Origin: Mycobacterium montefiorense
GTDB lineage: Bacteria > Actinomycetota > Actinomycetes > Mycobacteriales > Mycobacteriaceae
Assembly (NCBI RefSeq): GCF_003112775.1
Contig: NZ_BFCH01000023.1
Location: 1-64,000 of the forward strand
Length of the DNA stretch: 64,000 nucleotides
Reading direction: 5' to 3'
Of the stretch, positions 9,259-18,239 are shown piece by piece. The notes under the pieces were generated by a model that was not told the DNA's origin, did no database searches, and saw only the letters and a program-made list of their open reading frames with translations. Position numbers and translations under genes: made by a program. Each line of letters starts with the position of its first letter. Within the stretch, counting starts at the first letter, position 1.

Positions 9259-10734
9259 GTGATTGGCGCTTCTGGTCCCGTTTCTGGGTCCGCTTACGGA
9301 TTCCGTGGCACGCGCCTGCCCACGCTCACTGACCTGCTCTATCAGCTGGCCAGCCGCTCGGTGACGTCCGACACATTGGTACGCCGTTCGCTGCACGCGA
9401 TCGACGCCAGCCAATCCACGCTGAACGCATTCCGGGTGGTGCTGACCGAGTCGGCGCTGGCCGACGCGGCCGAGGCCGACCGGCGCCGCGCCGCCGGTGA
9501 CACCGCGCCATTGCTGGGCGTCCCGATCGCGGTGAAGGACGACGTCGATGTTGCCGGCGTGCCTACCGCCTTCGGCGCCGACGGCTACGTGCGGCCCGCC
9601 GCCCAGGACGCCGAGGTGGTTTGTCGTCTCAAGGCCGCCGGGGCCGTCATCGTCGGCAAGACCAACGCTTGCGAACTGGGTCAGTGGCCGTTCACCAGTG
9701 GACCCGGGTTCGGCCACACCCGCAACCCGTGGTCGCGGCGGCACACCCCGGGCGGGTCGTCGGGCGGCAGCGCGGCCGCGGTGGCCGCCGGTCTGGTCAC
9801 CGCCGCGATCGGCTCCGACGGCGCCGGCAGCGTCCGGATTCCGGCGGCCTGGACACACCTGGTCGGCATCAAGCCACAGCGCGGCCGCATCTCCACCTGG
9901 CCGCTGCCGGAGTCGTTCAACGGGATCACCGTCAATGGCGTGCTGGCCCGCACGGTGGCCGACGCGGCGCTGGTGCTCGACGCCGCGTCCGGAAACGTCG
10001 CGGGCGACCGGCACAAGCCACCCCCGATCACGGCATCCGACTACGTCAGCATCGCGCCCGGGCCGCTGAACATCGCGCTGTCAACCCGGTTCCCGTACAC
10101 CTTCTTTCGGGCCAAGCTGCATCCCGAGATTCTGGCCGCGACCCGCGCAGTGGGCAAGCAACTCCAATTACTTGGCCACACAGTCGTTTCCGGCAATCCG
10201 GACTACGGCGTGCGGATGGGATGGGATTTTCTGGCCCGCTCGACCGCGGGACTGCGGGAATGGGAGGAGCGGCTGGGCGACGGTGTCGCACTGGACCCCC
10301 GCACCCTGTCCAACCTGCGAATGGGACATGTTCTGGGACAGGCGATCCTGCGCAACGCACGCCTGCATGAGGGTGCGCTGCAGCGCCGGGTGGGCTCGAT
10401 CTTCGACATCGTCGACGTGGTGGTGGCTCCGACCACGGCGCAGCCGCCGCCGCTGGCGCGGTCCTTCGACCGGTTGGGCGGCTTGAGCACCGACCGCGCG
10501 ATGATCAAGGCGTGCCCGGTGGCGTGGCCGTGGAATCTGTTGGGCTGGCCGTCGATCAACGTGCCGGCGGGGTTCACCGCGGACGGCTTGCCGATCGGTG
10601 TGCAGCTGATGGGACCGGCCAACAGCGAAGGCATGCTGATCTCACTGGCCGCCGAGCTGGAGGCCGTCTGCGGCTGGGTGTCCAAGCAGCCGAAGGCGTG
10701 GTGGGAGCATGAGCACGGCCAACCACAGGATTGA
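9259..10734 (+). CDS. amiA2: Amidase (AmiA2-like)
   Basis: An amidase-signature hydrolase of 491 residues that should hydrolyse a carboxamide to the acid and ammonia; the natural substrate is unknown. The Ser-Ser-Lys triad context is clear: lysine in PIAVKDDVDVAG, and the Gly/Ser-rich block GGSSGGSAAAVAAG followed by IGSDGAGSVRIPAA. The frame is open much further upstream, but that part is antisense to recO; GTG at 9259 gives a length like that of the M. tuberculosis homologue. It is the only plus-strand gene in this housekeeping block and converges with era, the stops lying six bases apart. Confidence 0.92.
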   Translation: MIGASGPVSGSAYGFRGTRLPTLTDLLYQLASRSVTSDTLVRRSLHAIDASQSTLNAFRVVLTESALADAAEADRRRAAGDTAPLLGVPIAVKDDVDVAGVPTAFGADGYVRPAAQDAEVVCRLKAAGAVIVGKTNACELGQWPFTSGPGFGHTRNPWSRRHTPGGSSGGSAAAVAAGLVTAAIGSDGAGSVRIPAAWTHLVGIKPQRGRISTWPLPESFNGITVNGVLARTVADAALVLDAASGNVAGDRHKPPPITASDYVSIAPGPLNIALSTRFPYTFFRAKLHPEILAATRAVGKQLQLLGHTVVSGNPDYGVRMGWDFLARSTAGLREWEERLGDGVALDPRTLSNLRMGHVLGQAILRNARLHEGALQRRVGSIFDIVDVVVAPTTAQPPPLARSFDRLGGLSTDRAMIKACPVAWPWNLLGWPSINVPAGFTADGLPIGVQLMGPANSEGMLISLAAELEAVCGWVSKQPKAWWEHEHGQPQD

Positions 10735-10740
10735 GACGCG

Positions 10741-11640
10741 CTAAAAGCCTAGCCGTCCAAGCTGTTTGGGATCACTCTGCCAGTTCTTGGCGACCTTGAC
10801 CCGCAGGTCGAGATAGACCTTGGTGCCCAGCAACTTCTCGATCTGGCCGCGCGCCACGGTGCCTACTTCGCGCAATCGGGCCCCACCCTTGCCGATGATG
10901 ATGCCCTTCTGGCTGTCCCGCTCGACATAGAGCAGGGCATACACGTCGATCAGGTCGTCGCGGTCCTCGCGCGGATTGACTTCGTCGATCACCACCGCCA
11001 GCGAGTGCGGAAGTTCGTCGCGCACTCCCTCCAGGGCGGCCTCGCGGATCAGCTCGGCCATCAAAATCTCTTCGGGTTCGTCGGTCAGCTCGCCGTCGGG
11101 GTAATACGCCGGGCCGAGGGGCAGGGTGGCGGCCAGCACGTCGGTCAGCAGGTCGACCTGGGTGCCGGCGACCGCTGACACCGGGACGATTTCGGCCGAA
11201 CCGTCGACGAGTTCACTGACCGCGACCAACTGTGCGGCCACGCGGTCTTTGGGCACTTTGTCGATCTTGGTGACGATGACGACGAGGGCGGTCTTGGGTG
11301 CGACGGAACGGATCTGCTCGACGATCCAGCGGTCTCCAGGGCCGATCGCCTCGTCGGCCGGGATGCACAGCCCGATGACGTCGACTTCCGAGTAGGTGTC
11401 ACGGACCAAGTCGTTCAACCGCTTGCCCAGCAGGGTGCGCGGCCGGTGCAACCCCGGGGTGTCGACCAGGATGATCTGAAAGTTCTCTCGGTGCACGATG
11501 CCGCGGATGGTGTGCCGAGTGGTCTGCGGGCGCTTCGAGGTGATCGCCACCTTGCTGCCGACCAGCGCGTTGGTCAGCGTCGACTTGCCGGTATTCGGCC
11601 GGCCGACCAGACACACGAAGCCCGAACGGAATTCACTCAT
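10741..11640 (-). CDS. era: GTPase Era
   Basis: A 299-residue Era, the GTPase that binds the 3' end of 16S rRNA and helps mature the small ribosomal subunit. The P-loop GRPNTGKST, the switch region with TTRHTIRG, VDTPG and TKID give a complete G domain; the C-terminal third carries the KH RNA-binding domain with GKGGARLREVG. Its start overlaps the stop of the preceding Rv2365c-like gene by four bases (ATGA). It is the last gene of the run from hrcA, and its grouping with ybeY, another 16S maturation factor, fits ribosome biogenesis. Confidence 0.96.
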   Translation of the reverse strand: MSEFRSGFVCLVGRPNTGKSTLTNALVGSKVAITSKRPQTTRHTIRGIVHRENFQIILVDTPGLHRPRTLLGKRLNDLVRDTYSEVDVIGLCIPADEAIGPGDRWIVEQIRSVAPKTALVVIVTKIDKVPKDRVAAQLVAVSELVDGSAEIVPVSAVAGTQVDLLTDVLAATLPLGPAYYPDGELTDEPEEILMAELIREAALEGVRDELPHSLAVVIDEVNPREDRDDLIDVYALLYVERDSQKGIIIGKGGARLREVGTVARGQIEKLLGTKVYLDLRVKVAKNWQSDPKQLGRLGF

Positions 11641-11957
11641 AACGGCTTGCCGGCGCGGTCGGTGAGGATGATCGCGGCGGTCGGACTGAGCTCGCGGACC
11701 GCGGCAATGCCGGCGTCGTCAGCCGATCCTGCCACCAGCGCGGCGGCCTCCAGGCCCGTCGCCCCGCTGCAGACGGCTGCGGCCACCGCCGCTTGCAGTC
11801 CGGTCAGCCGCAGCGCCGACAAGTCCACTGGCCCAGCCGCATACGTGCGGCCGTCGACGTCTCGCACCGAGGCCCCGCTGCCGGCCTCCGCACGCGCCAT
11901 CGCGGCGCGCGCCAGCACCACCAGCTTCTCGTCCTCGGGAGCCAGCTGCTCAGCCAT
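11637..11957 (-). CDS. Cytidine deaminase-like protein without zinc ligands (Rv2365c-like)
   Basis: A 106-residue protein between corC and era, where many actinobacteria have a cytidine-deaminase-related gene. The fold-level resemblance is weak (GASVRDVDGRTYAAG, AVCSGATGLEAAAL), and the (C/H)AE and PCxxC zinc-binding motifs of true cytidine deaminases are absent, so deaminase activity is not expected. I place the start at 11957 (MAEQL), which overlaps the corC stop by eight bases and the era start by four; the longer upstream frame lies inside corC. Function unknown; tight coupling to era suggests a conserved role near ribosome maturation, but that is inference. Confidence 0.8.
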   Translation of the reverse strand: MAEQLAPEDEKLVVLARAAMARAEAGSGASVRDVDGRTYAAGPVDLSALRLTGLQAAVAAAVCSGATGLEAAALVAGSADDAGIAAVRELSPTAAIILTDRAGKPL

Positions 11958-13254
11958 GATGCGTGTCTTCAAACTCGTGGTCCTCCGGTTCGACCGGGCT
12001 GAGCAGCACGGTGCCGATCCGCAGCCGGCCGCGATGGTCGGGGCCGCCCTCGGCGCGTAGCCGCAAGCCGTGCGAGACCACCTCGGCGCCGGGCAGCGGA
12101 ACGCGGCCCAATTCCAGCGCCAGCAGGCCACCCACCGTATCGACGTCGAGGTCGTCGTCGAATTCTACGCCGTAGAGTTCGCCGACATCTTCGATGGCCA
12201 ACCGCGAGGACACCCGAAAATGCTTGTCGCCCAGGTCTTCTATCAGAGCCGTCTCTTCCTGGTCGTACTCGTCGGCGATCTCACCGACGATCTCCTCCAG
12301 CACGTCTTCGATGCTGACCAGGCCGGCAATCGCGCCGTATTCGTCGACTAGCAGCGCCATGTGATTGCGATCGCGCTGCATTTCCCGCAGCAGCGCATCC
12401 AACGGCTTGGAGTCCGGCACGAATACGGCCGGGCGCATCACCTGCGACACTTTGGTGTCGCGACCACCGTCGGCCGACAAGAACGCCTGCTGGACAAGGT
12501 CTTTGAGATACACCACGCCGACGATGTCGTCGACGTTCTCGCCGATCACCGGAAGGCGGGAGTGCCCGCTGCGCACAGCCAAGTTCGTCGCTTGGCTAGC
12601 GAATTTGTCACTCTCGATCCAGATCATCTCGGTCCGCGGCACCATCACCTCACGCGCCGGGGTGTCGCCGAGTTCGAACACCGACTCGATCATCCGGCGC
12701 TCGTCGGCGGCCACCACGCCGCGCTGCTGGGCCAGGTCGACAACCTCGCGCAGCTCGATTTCGGATGCGAACGGGCCATTGCGCAAGCCGCGACCCGGCG
12801 TGAGCGCATTACCCAGCAGCACCAGCAGCCGGCTGATCGGCATCAACAGCGACGAAATCACCTGCAGCGGAAGGGCTGTCACCAGCGAGATGGAGTACGC
12901 ATGCTGGCGCCCGAGGGTCCGCGGGCCGACCCCGATGACGACGAAGCTGGTCAGCACCATGATGGTGGCGGCGCCGAACACCGCCCAGTTCAGACCGAAG
13001 TTGTCGTACAGGAACACCACCAGCAGCACGGTCGCGGTGACCTCGCAGATCATCCGCAACAGCACCACCAGGTTGATGTAGCGCGGTCGGTCGGCCATCA
13101 CCTTCGACAGGGCCCGAGCCCCGGGCCGTTCATCGCGCACCAGCTCGGCCACCCGAGCCACCGAGACGGTGCTAATCGCAGCGTCGATCGCCGCGAAAGC
13201 CCCGCCCAGACCGATCAACGCGATCGCGAGGAGCAGCTGGAACAAGCCGCTCAA
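11950..13254 (-). CDS. CorC/HlyC-type membrane protein with CNNM and CBS domains
   Basis: A 434-residue integral membrane protein of the hemolysin/CorC/CNNM group, proposed elsewhere to act in Mg2+ or Co2+ efflux. The N-terminal half has several hydrophobic helices (from GLFQLLLAIALIGLGG); the middle has paired CBS domains (TPAREVMVPRTEM, HSRLPVIGENVDDIVGVVYLKD, MALLVDEYGAIAGLVSIEDVLEEIVGEI is the second), and the C-terminus is a CorC_HlyC transporter-associated domain. I use TTG at 13254: it gives the length of the M. tuberculosis homologue (Rv2366c) and overlaps the upstream stop as TTGA. A longer frame to 13386 adds only sequence antisense-like in composition and overlapping the previous gene. 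Confidence 0.93.
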   Translation of the reverse strand: MSGLFQLLLAIALIGLGGAFAAIDAAISTVSVARVAELVRDERPGARALSKVMADRPRYINLVVLLRMICEVTATVLLVVFLYDNFGLNWAVFGAATIMVLTSFVVIGVGPRTLGRQHAYSISLVTALPLQVISSLLMPISRLLVLLGNALTPGRGLRNGPFASEIELREVVDLAQQRGVVAADERRMIESVFELGDTPAREVMVPRTEMIWIESDKFASQATNLAVRSGHSRLPVIGENVDDIVGVVYLKDLVQQAFLSADGGRDTKVSQVMRPAVFVPDSKPLDALLREMQRDRNHMALLVDEYGAIAGLVSIEDVLEEIVGEIADEYDQEETALIEDLGDKHFRVSSRLAIEDVGELYGVEFDDDLDVDTVGGLLALELGRVPLPGAEVVSHGLRLRAEGGPDHRGRLRIGTVLLSPVEPEDHEFEDTHHG

Positions 13255-14531
13255 TGGTGGGTATGCCTTGGCTCGGCCACGGGCTTGTCTGTTACGTCGC
13301 CGCTCTTGTTCCGACGATTGAGCAACCCCGCGATGACGACAACCGCCATCACCAACAGCCCGTACCGCACTCCCCACGGCCACCAAGGCTGGGCAGCCGG
13401 CGCAGGCTGAGCGGCGGGCTGGCCTTGATCGCCGTGAACTGCCAGCGTCACCAAGAAGTCGCCATTGTCGGTCGGCCCGAAGCTGGGCAGCGACTGGGTC
13501 TTGGTCACCCGGATCTGCACGCCGTCGGCGGGATCGGTGACCTGACCCCAGGCCAAGGTCGAGTCGTCGAGCAGGAAGGAGTCCTGGCTACCCGCGGGCT
13601 CGCTATCGTCGTGCCCCACCACCGCCACCTGGCCGATTTGCACGCTCTGGTTGACGGCGGGGATATCGGCCATGACGCTCTGGTACAGCGTCGAAGGCGT
13701 CGGCGCCACGTAGTCCGGCGGCGGGGGGCCCGTGAAGTTGTCAGGCGGCACGAAGGCGCCGCCGTAGAAGCTGCCCGATGCCAGATAGCTATCGCCGACC
13801 GCGGTGAACGCGACCAGGCCAACGGTGCCGGCATCGAGCACGATGCGGCCACCGGCCGGCAGGTACGCCTCACGGGACCCACCGTCGTAGGTGTAGCGGA
13901 AGGTCATCGCCTGACCGAGCGGGTTGTACAGGATCGGACGGTGATACTCGTCGTAGTCGACGTAGTCCCAGTGCCGGGGACGGACCAGCGCCTTGTTATC
14001 GGCCTTGACCAGCTCGATGTTGTCGCTGTGGAGGCTGACGACGTTCTGCACCTGCTGGTTGAAGTCCGCCTGGGTCGGCGGCTTCGGTGGATCGGCGGGA
14101 TTGAGCCGGGCGGCCGGTGCGACCTTGGCGGCCGCGATCGCCTGCGGTGGCGCCTCGAGCTTCTTCGGCGGTGACAACACGGCGACGTTTCTTGGTGCCC
14201 CCGGGGACGGCGGACTGATCTTCGGAGTTTGCACCGGCACCGGCGCCGGACGTGTAGAAGTCGGCGGCGGCAAGGGCGGAGGCTCCGGAATGTAGACCGG
14301 GACGGTGCTCGAGGGCGCCGGGGCCGGCCGGGGCGCGGGCGCGTTGCACACGTTCGCGGTGTGATAGGCCTGCACATAAAACAGACAGTGCTGGCAGGAC
14401 ACGGGGTTTGACCCCTCGCCAGCGCACGGAGACGCCTGTGCCACACCAGGCATACTGACCAGCAGCGCCGACGGCGCCAAAACCATGGCGGCCGAGACCG
14501 CGATCCAGAATGCTCTCTTCAAAATGCTCAA
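13251..14531 (-). CDS. Secreted, proline-rich, C-terminally anchored protein of unknown function
   Basis: About 426 residues. An N-terminal signal peptide (KR, then a hydrophobic run, then GVAQAS) is followed by a cysteine-bearing segment (PCAGEG, SCQHCLFYVQAY, VCNAP), a long Pro/Ala-rich linker, a globular region and a C-terminal hydrophobic segment (LLVMAVVVIAGLL) with basic residues after it. This predicts a cell-envelope protein exposed outside the membrane and anchored at its C-terminus. TTG at 14531 overlaps the ybeY stop as TTGA, and its own stop overlaps the corC TTG in the same way, so it is embedded in the operon. I recall ybeY and corC as adjacent in M. tuberculosis, so this looks like an insertion or a loss there. 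I do not recognise the family. Confidence 0.82.
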   Translation of the reverse strand: MSILKRAFWIAVSAAMVLAPSALLVSMPGVAQASPCAGEGSNPVSCQHCLFYVQAYHTANVCNAPAPRPAPAPSSTVPVYIPEPPPLPPPTSTRPAPVPVQTPKISPPSPGAPRNVAVLSPPKKLEAPPQAIAAAKVAPAARLNPADPPKPPTQADFNQQVQNVVSLHSDNIELVKADNKALVRPRHWDYVDYDEYHRPILYNPLGQAMTFRYTYDGGSREAYLPAGGRIVLDAGTVGLVAFTAVGDSYLASGSFYGGAFVPPDNFTGPPPPDYVAPTPSTLYQSVMADIPAVNQSVQIGQVAVVGHDDSEPAGSQDSFLLDDSTLAWGQVTDPADGVQIRVTKTQSLPSFGPTDNGDFLVTLAVHGDQGQPAAQPAPAAQPWWPWGVRYGLLVMAVVVIAGLLNRRNKSGDVTDKPVAEPRHTHH

Positions 14532-15061
14532 TTGTCGAAATACCTTGACTTGTCCAGCAACCGGCGGTCTTTCTCGTCTTGCCGGTCGTAGTGGTACGCC
14601 TCGACCTGTTCGGCTACCCACTCTTCGAGAAGTCGCCCCTGTAGAGCGAACATCTCCTTCTCCTCATCGTGCTCGGCGTGGTCATAGCCGAGCAGGTGCA
14701 GCACGCCGTGAATTGTCAGCAGCGCCAATTCATGTCCGAGGCTGTGACCTGCCGCGGCAGCCTGCTCGGCCGCGAACTCCGGACACAACACAATGTCACC
14801 CAGCATCGACGGCCCCGGCTCGGGGGCGTCCGGACGGCCACCGGGCTCGAGCTCGTCCATCGGGAAACTCATCACGTCGGTCGGGCCCGGCAGGTCCATC
14901 CAGCGCATGTGCAAGTCAGCCATCGCGGCGGTGTCCAACAGCACCATCGACAGCTCGGCGCCCGGATTGACGTCCATTTTCGCGATGACGAACCGCCCGA
15001 CGCTCACCAATTCCGCTTCCGAGACGTCGATGCCCGATTCGTTGCTCACTTCAATAGTCAT
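14528..15061 (-). CDS. ybeY: Endoribonuclease YbeY
   Basis: A 177-residue YbeY, a single-strand-specific metalloendoribonuclease needed for 16S rRNA 3'-end maturation and 70S quality control. The metal-binding motif HGVLHLLGYDH (HxxxHxxGxxH) is intact, preceded by the expected DVMSFPMDE strand. The start at 15061 lies 18 bases after the phoH stop. The stop overlaps the TTG start of the next gene, a secreted protein, by four bases. Confidence 0.95.
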   Translation of the reverse strand: MTIEVSNESGIDVSEAELVSVGRFVIAKMDVNPGAELSMVLLDTAAMADLHMRWMDLPGPTDVMSFPMDELEPGGRPDAPEPGPSMLGDIVLCPEFAAEQAAAAGHSLGHELALLTIHGVLHLLGYDHAEHDEEKEMFALQGRLLEEWVAEQVEAYHYDRQDEKDRRLLDKSRYFDN

Positions 15062-15079
15062 GGGCTGCTCACCGCACCA

Positions 15080-16138
15080 TCATCGGTGACTCCGGGTTCC
15101 GGATGCCCGCCGAGCAGCCCGATTCATCCCGGAGTCCGAGTCCTCGTGGCGGGCGTAGGCATCGACGATCTCGGAGACCAGCCGGTGGCGGACCACATCC
15201 GCGCTGGTCAACTCCGCAACGTGGATGTCGTCGATGTTGTCCAGGATGTCGACTGCGGCCCGCAGACCCGACCGTGCGCCGCCCGGCAGGTCGATTTGAG
15301 TGATATCGCCGGTGACGACGATCTTCGACCCGAAGCCCAGCCGGGTGAGGAACATCTTCATCTGCTCGGGCGTGGTGTTCTGCGCCTCGTCCAGGACGAT
15401 GAAGGCGTCGTTAAGCGTCCTACCCCGCATATATGCGAGCGGCGCCACCTCGATCACCCCAGCCGACATCAGCTTGGGGATCAGTTCGGGGTCCATCATG
15501 TCGTAGAGCGCGTCATACAGCGGCCGCAGATACGGGTCGATCTTCTCGCTCAACGTGCCCGGCAGAAAACCAAGACGCTCACCGGCTTCCACGGCCGGAC
15601 GGGTCAAGATGATGCGAGTGACCTTTTTGGACTGCAACGCGTTGACCGCCTTGGCCATGGCGAGATAGGTCTTGCCGGTGCCGGCGGGCCCGATGCCGAA
15701 CACGACGGTGTGGGCGTCGATGGCGTCAACGTAGCGCTTCTGGTTCAGCGTCTTGGGCCGGATCGTCTTGCCGCGGCGCGACAGGATGTCCAGCGTGAGC
15801 ACCTCGGCCGGTGACTCGTTGCCGGTACCGACCAGCATGGCGACGCTGTGGCGCACCACCTCGGGCGTCAACGGCTGGCCGTTGGCCACGATTGCGACCA
15901 GCTCGGAGAGCACCCGCTCGGCCAGCGCGACGTCGGCCGGTTCGCCCGACAGCGTGACGGCGTTGCCGCGAACATGCAGGTCGGCGGCGAGTATCCGTTC
16001 GAGGGCGCGCAAATTCTCGTCTGCCGAACCCAGCAAGCCCACGACGAGATCAGGAGGAATGTCGATGCTGCTGCGAACCTGAGCGTCGGCCTGCAGGGCC
16101 CTAGCTGCGTCAACAGCGTTGGTCTCGCGTGGCGTCAC
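15080..16138 (-). CDS. phoH: PhoH-like ATPase
   Basis: A 352-residue PhoH1-type P-loop ATPase, probably with RNA helicase-like activity. Walker A is GIGPAGTGKTYLA and Walker B is FIVLDEAQN; the RPAVEAGERLGFLPGTL and VVTGDITQIDLP blocks are typical of PhoH. The N-terminal ~100 residues form a KH-like segment. Length equals that of Rv2368c as I recall it. It sits just upstream of ybeY, the usual PhoH-YbeY pairing in bacteria, which supports a role in RNA metabolism. Confidence 0.94.
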   Translation of the reverse strand: MTPRETNAVDAARALQADAQVRSSIDIPPDLVVGLLGSADENLRALERILAADLHVRGNAVTLSGEPADVALAERVLSELVAIVANGQPLTPEVVRHSVAMLVGTGNESPAEVLTLDILSRRGKTIRPKTLNQKRYVDAIDAHTVVFGIGPAGTGKTYLAMAKAVNALQSKKVTRIILTRPAVEAGERLGFLPGTLSEKIDPYLRPLYDALYDMMDPELIPKLMSAGVIEVAPLAYMRGRTLNDAFIVLDEAQNTTPEQMKMFLTRLGFGSKIVVTGDITQIDLPGGARSGLRAAVDILDNIDDIHVAELTSADVVRHRLVSEIVDAYARHEDSDSGMNRAARRASGTRSHR

Positions 16139-16193
16139 GTGGTTTCCGGTGCCTGCCTTCTCGGCTCGTCAGGGTAGTTCGGGATGCCTTAGT

Positions 16194-17000
16194 CTACGCC
16201 GAGGGCTCCGCCTGGTCAGCCGCGAGCGGCCCGGGCGGCCCGACCTCGGCGGTTTGCTCCCATCGCGGGGTCAACACGCCGAGGGCGCCCAGGGCCACCG
16301 CGGCGGCCGTCGAGGTCCGCAGTACCTGCGGGCCCAGCCGTACCGCGACCGCTCCCGCGTCGGTCAACTCGGCCAGCTCATCGGGCGCGATGCCTCCTTC
16401 GGGACCGACCACCAGGAACAGCGCGCTCACCTGCGCCACCGCAACATCCGCGATCCGATCGCTCGCCGATTCGTGCAACACCAAGACCGCCGCGCCCGCG
16501 GCCACTTCGGCGCGGATCCGCTGGGTGAGCGCCGAAGTGGACAACACGGCGTCAACCGGCGGGATGTGCGCCCACCGCGATTGCCGGGCCGCCGAGCGGA
16601 CCACGGCACGCCAGCGGCGCAGACCCTTCTCGGCGCGGGCACCCTGCCAGCTGGCCACGCATCGGGCCGCCTGCCAGGGCACAAACGCGTTGGCCCCGGC
16701 CTCGGTGGCTAATTCGATCGCCAACTCCGAACGCTCCGACTTGGGCAGCGCCTGCACCACCGTCACCCGCGGCTTGCCAGGATCGACGCTCCAGCGGTTC
16801 AGCACCCGGGCTCGTAATCCGTCCCGGCCGGACTGCTCGACCACGCAGCGGGCCAGGCCGCCGGCGCCGTCGCCGAGCACCAATTCCTCGCCGGACCGGA
16901 TCCGGCGCACCGTCGCGGCGTGAAATCCCTCCTCGCCGTCGACGACGGCCAGTCCACCGGTGTCGGGCAGTGCTTTGACGTAGAACAGCGTCGCCACCAT
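16194..17000 (-). CDS. rsmE: 16S rRNA (uracil-1498-N3) methyltransferase RsmE
   Basis: A 268-residue SPOUT-class methyltransferase that modifies U1498 of 16S rRNA with S-adenosylmethionine. The C-terminal knot motifs are visible: FLVVGPEGGIAPDEL and RLGPQVLRTSTAAAVALG. The start at 17000 (MVATLFYV) is chosen because RsmE proteins begin just before this strand; an upstream ATG at 17072 would overlap dnaJ2. It lies 25 bases after dnaJ2 and 55 before phoH. In M. tuberculosis I recall PE_PGRS40 and two further genes between rsmE and phoH; they are absent here. Confidence 0.93.
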   Translation of the reverse strand: MVATLFYVKALPDTGGLAVVDGEEGFHAATVRRIRSGEELVLGDGAGGLARCVVEQSGRDGLRARVLNRWSVDPGKPRVTVVQALPKSERSELAIELATEAGANAFVPWQAARCVASWQGARAEKGLRRWRAVVRSAARQSRWAHIPPVDAVLSTSALTQRIRAEVAAGAAVLVLHESASDRIADVAVAQVSALFLVVGPEGGIAPDELAELTDAGAVAVRLGPQVLRTSTAAAVALGALGVLTPRWEQTAEVGPPGPLAADQAEPSA

Positions 17001-17025
17001 GTGCAGGGGCCCCTCAGGAGTTGCG

Positions 17026-18171
17026 TCAGCGCCCGGTGAAGGTCTCGCGCAGCCGGCTGAACAGCCCACCACCGCTGTGCGTCGAGCGCACCTCGGGCAC
17101 GTCGCGGGTGCGGCGATTCTTCAGCTCGCGCAACAGGTCGCTGTCGTGGTTGTCCAGCCGGGTGGGAACCACCACCTCGACGTGGACGTGCAGGTTGCCG
17201 CGGGTGGCCGCGCGCAGCTGCGGCATGCCGTGGCCGCGTAGCGCGATGATCGCACCCGGTTGCGTGCCAGGCGGAATGATGATCTCGCTCATGCCGTCGA
17301 GGATGGCCTCGACGCTGAGCGTGGCGCCCAGCGCCGCGTCGACCATCGGTACCGACACCGTGCAGTGCAGGTCGTCGCCGTCGCGGACGAAGATGTCATG
17401 GGCCTGCTCATGGACCTCGACGTACAGGTCGCCGGCCGGCCCTCCCCCGGGCCCGACCTCACCCTGAGCGGCCAGCCGGACCCGCATGCCGTCGCCGACA
17501 CCGGCGGGAATCTTGACGCTGATCTCCCGGCGAGCCCGCACCCGGCCGTCGCCCACGCACTGATGGCAGGGGTCCGGAATGACCACGCCGACGCCGCGGC
17601 AGGTGGGGCACGGGCGCGACGTCACCATCTGGCCCAGCAGCGAGCGCTGCACCGTCTGCACCTCACCGCGGCCGCCGCAGGTGTCGCACGGAATCGGCGC
17701 GGAATCGCCGTTGGTGCCCTTGCCCTGGCAGCGGTCGCACAACACCGCGGTGTCGACGGTGACCTGCTTGGTCACCCCGGTCGCGCACTCCTCGAGATCC
17801 AGCCGCATCCGCAGCAACGAGTCCGAGCCCGGCCGAACCCGGCCGATCGGACCGCGGGATGTCCCGCCACCGCTGAAGCCGCCGCCGAAGAAGGCCTCGA
17901 ACACATCACCGAGACCGCCGAATCCGCCGAATCCGCCGGCCCCGGCGGCCGCGTTTTCCAGTGGGTCGCCACCCAGGTCGACGATCCGGCGTTTCTCGGG
18001 ATCGCTCAGCACCTCGTAGGCCGCGCTGATCTCCTTGAACTTCGCCTGCGCGGCCTCATCGGGGTTGATGTCGGGGTGCAGTTCGCGCGCTAGCTTCCGG
18101 TACGCGCGCTTGATCTCCGCATCGCCGGCGTTTCTGCTCACGCCAAGCAGCCCGTAATAATCGCGTGCCAC
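17026..18171 (-). CDS. dnaJ2: Chaperone protein DnaJ2
   Basis: A 381-residue type I J-domain co-chaperone that stimulates the ATPase of DnaK. The J domain (1-70) carries HPD in ELHPDINPDE; a Gly/Phe-rich linker follows (GAGGFGGFGGLGD); the cysteine-rich zinc domain has four CxxCxGxG repeats (CDRCQGKG, CDTCGGRG, CPTCRGVG, CHQCVGDG); the C-terminal substrate-binding barrels follow. It lies 68 bases downstream of hrcA, the arrangement typical of mycobacterial hrcA-dnaJ2, and is likely co-transcribed with it. Confidence 0.95.
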   Translation of the reverse strand: MARDYYGLLGVSRNAGDAEIKRAYRKLARELHPDINPDEAAQAKFKEISAAYEVLSDPEKRRIVDLGGDPLENAAAGAGGFGGFGGLGDVFEAFFGGGFSGGGTSRGPIGRVRPGSDSLLRMRLDLEECATGVTKQVTVDTAVLCDRCQGKGTNGDSAPIPCDTCGGRGEVQTVQRSLLGQMVTSRPCPTCRGVGVVIPDPCHQCVGDGRVRARREISVKIPAGVGDGMRVRLAAQGEVGPGGGPAGDLYVEVHEQAHDIFVRDGDDLHCTVSVPMVDAALGATLSVEAILDGMSEIIIPPGTQPGAIIALRGHGMPQLRAATRGNLHVHVEVVVPTRLDNHDSDLLRELKNRRTRDVPEVRSTHSGGGLFSRLRETFTGR

Positions 18172-18239
18172 GCCTGACCTTTCTGGGCCCTTTTAAGGCC
18201 GCGTTACTACGTGTGTCCACAAACCCTAAGGGTGCACGT

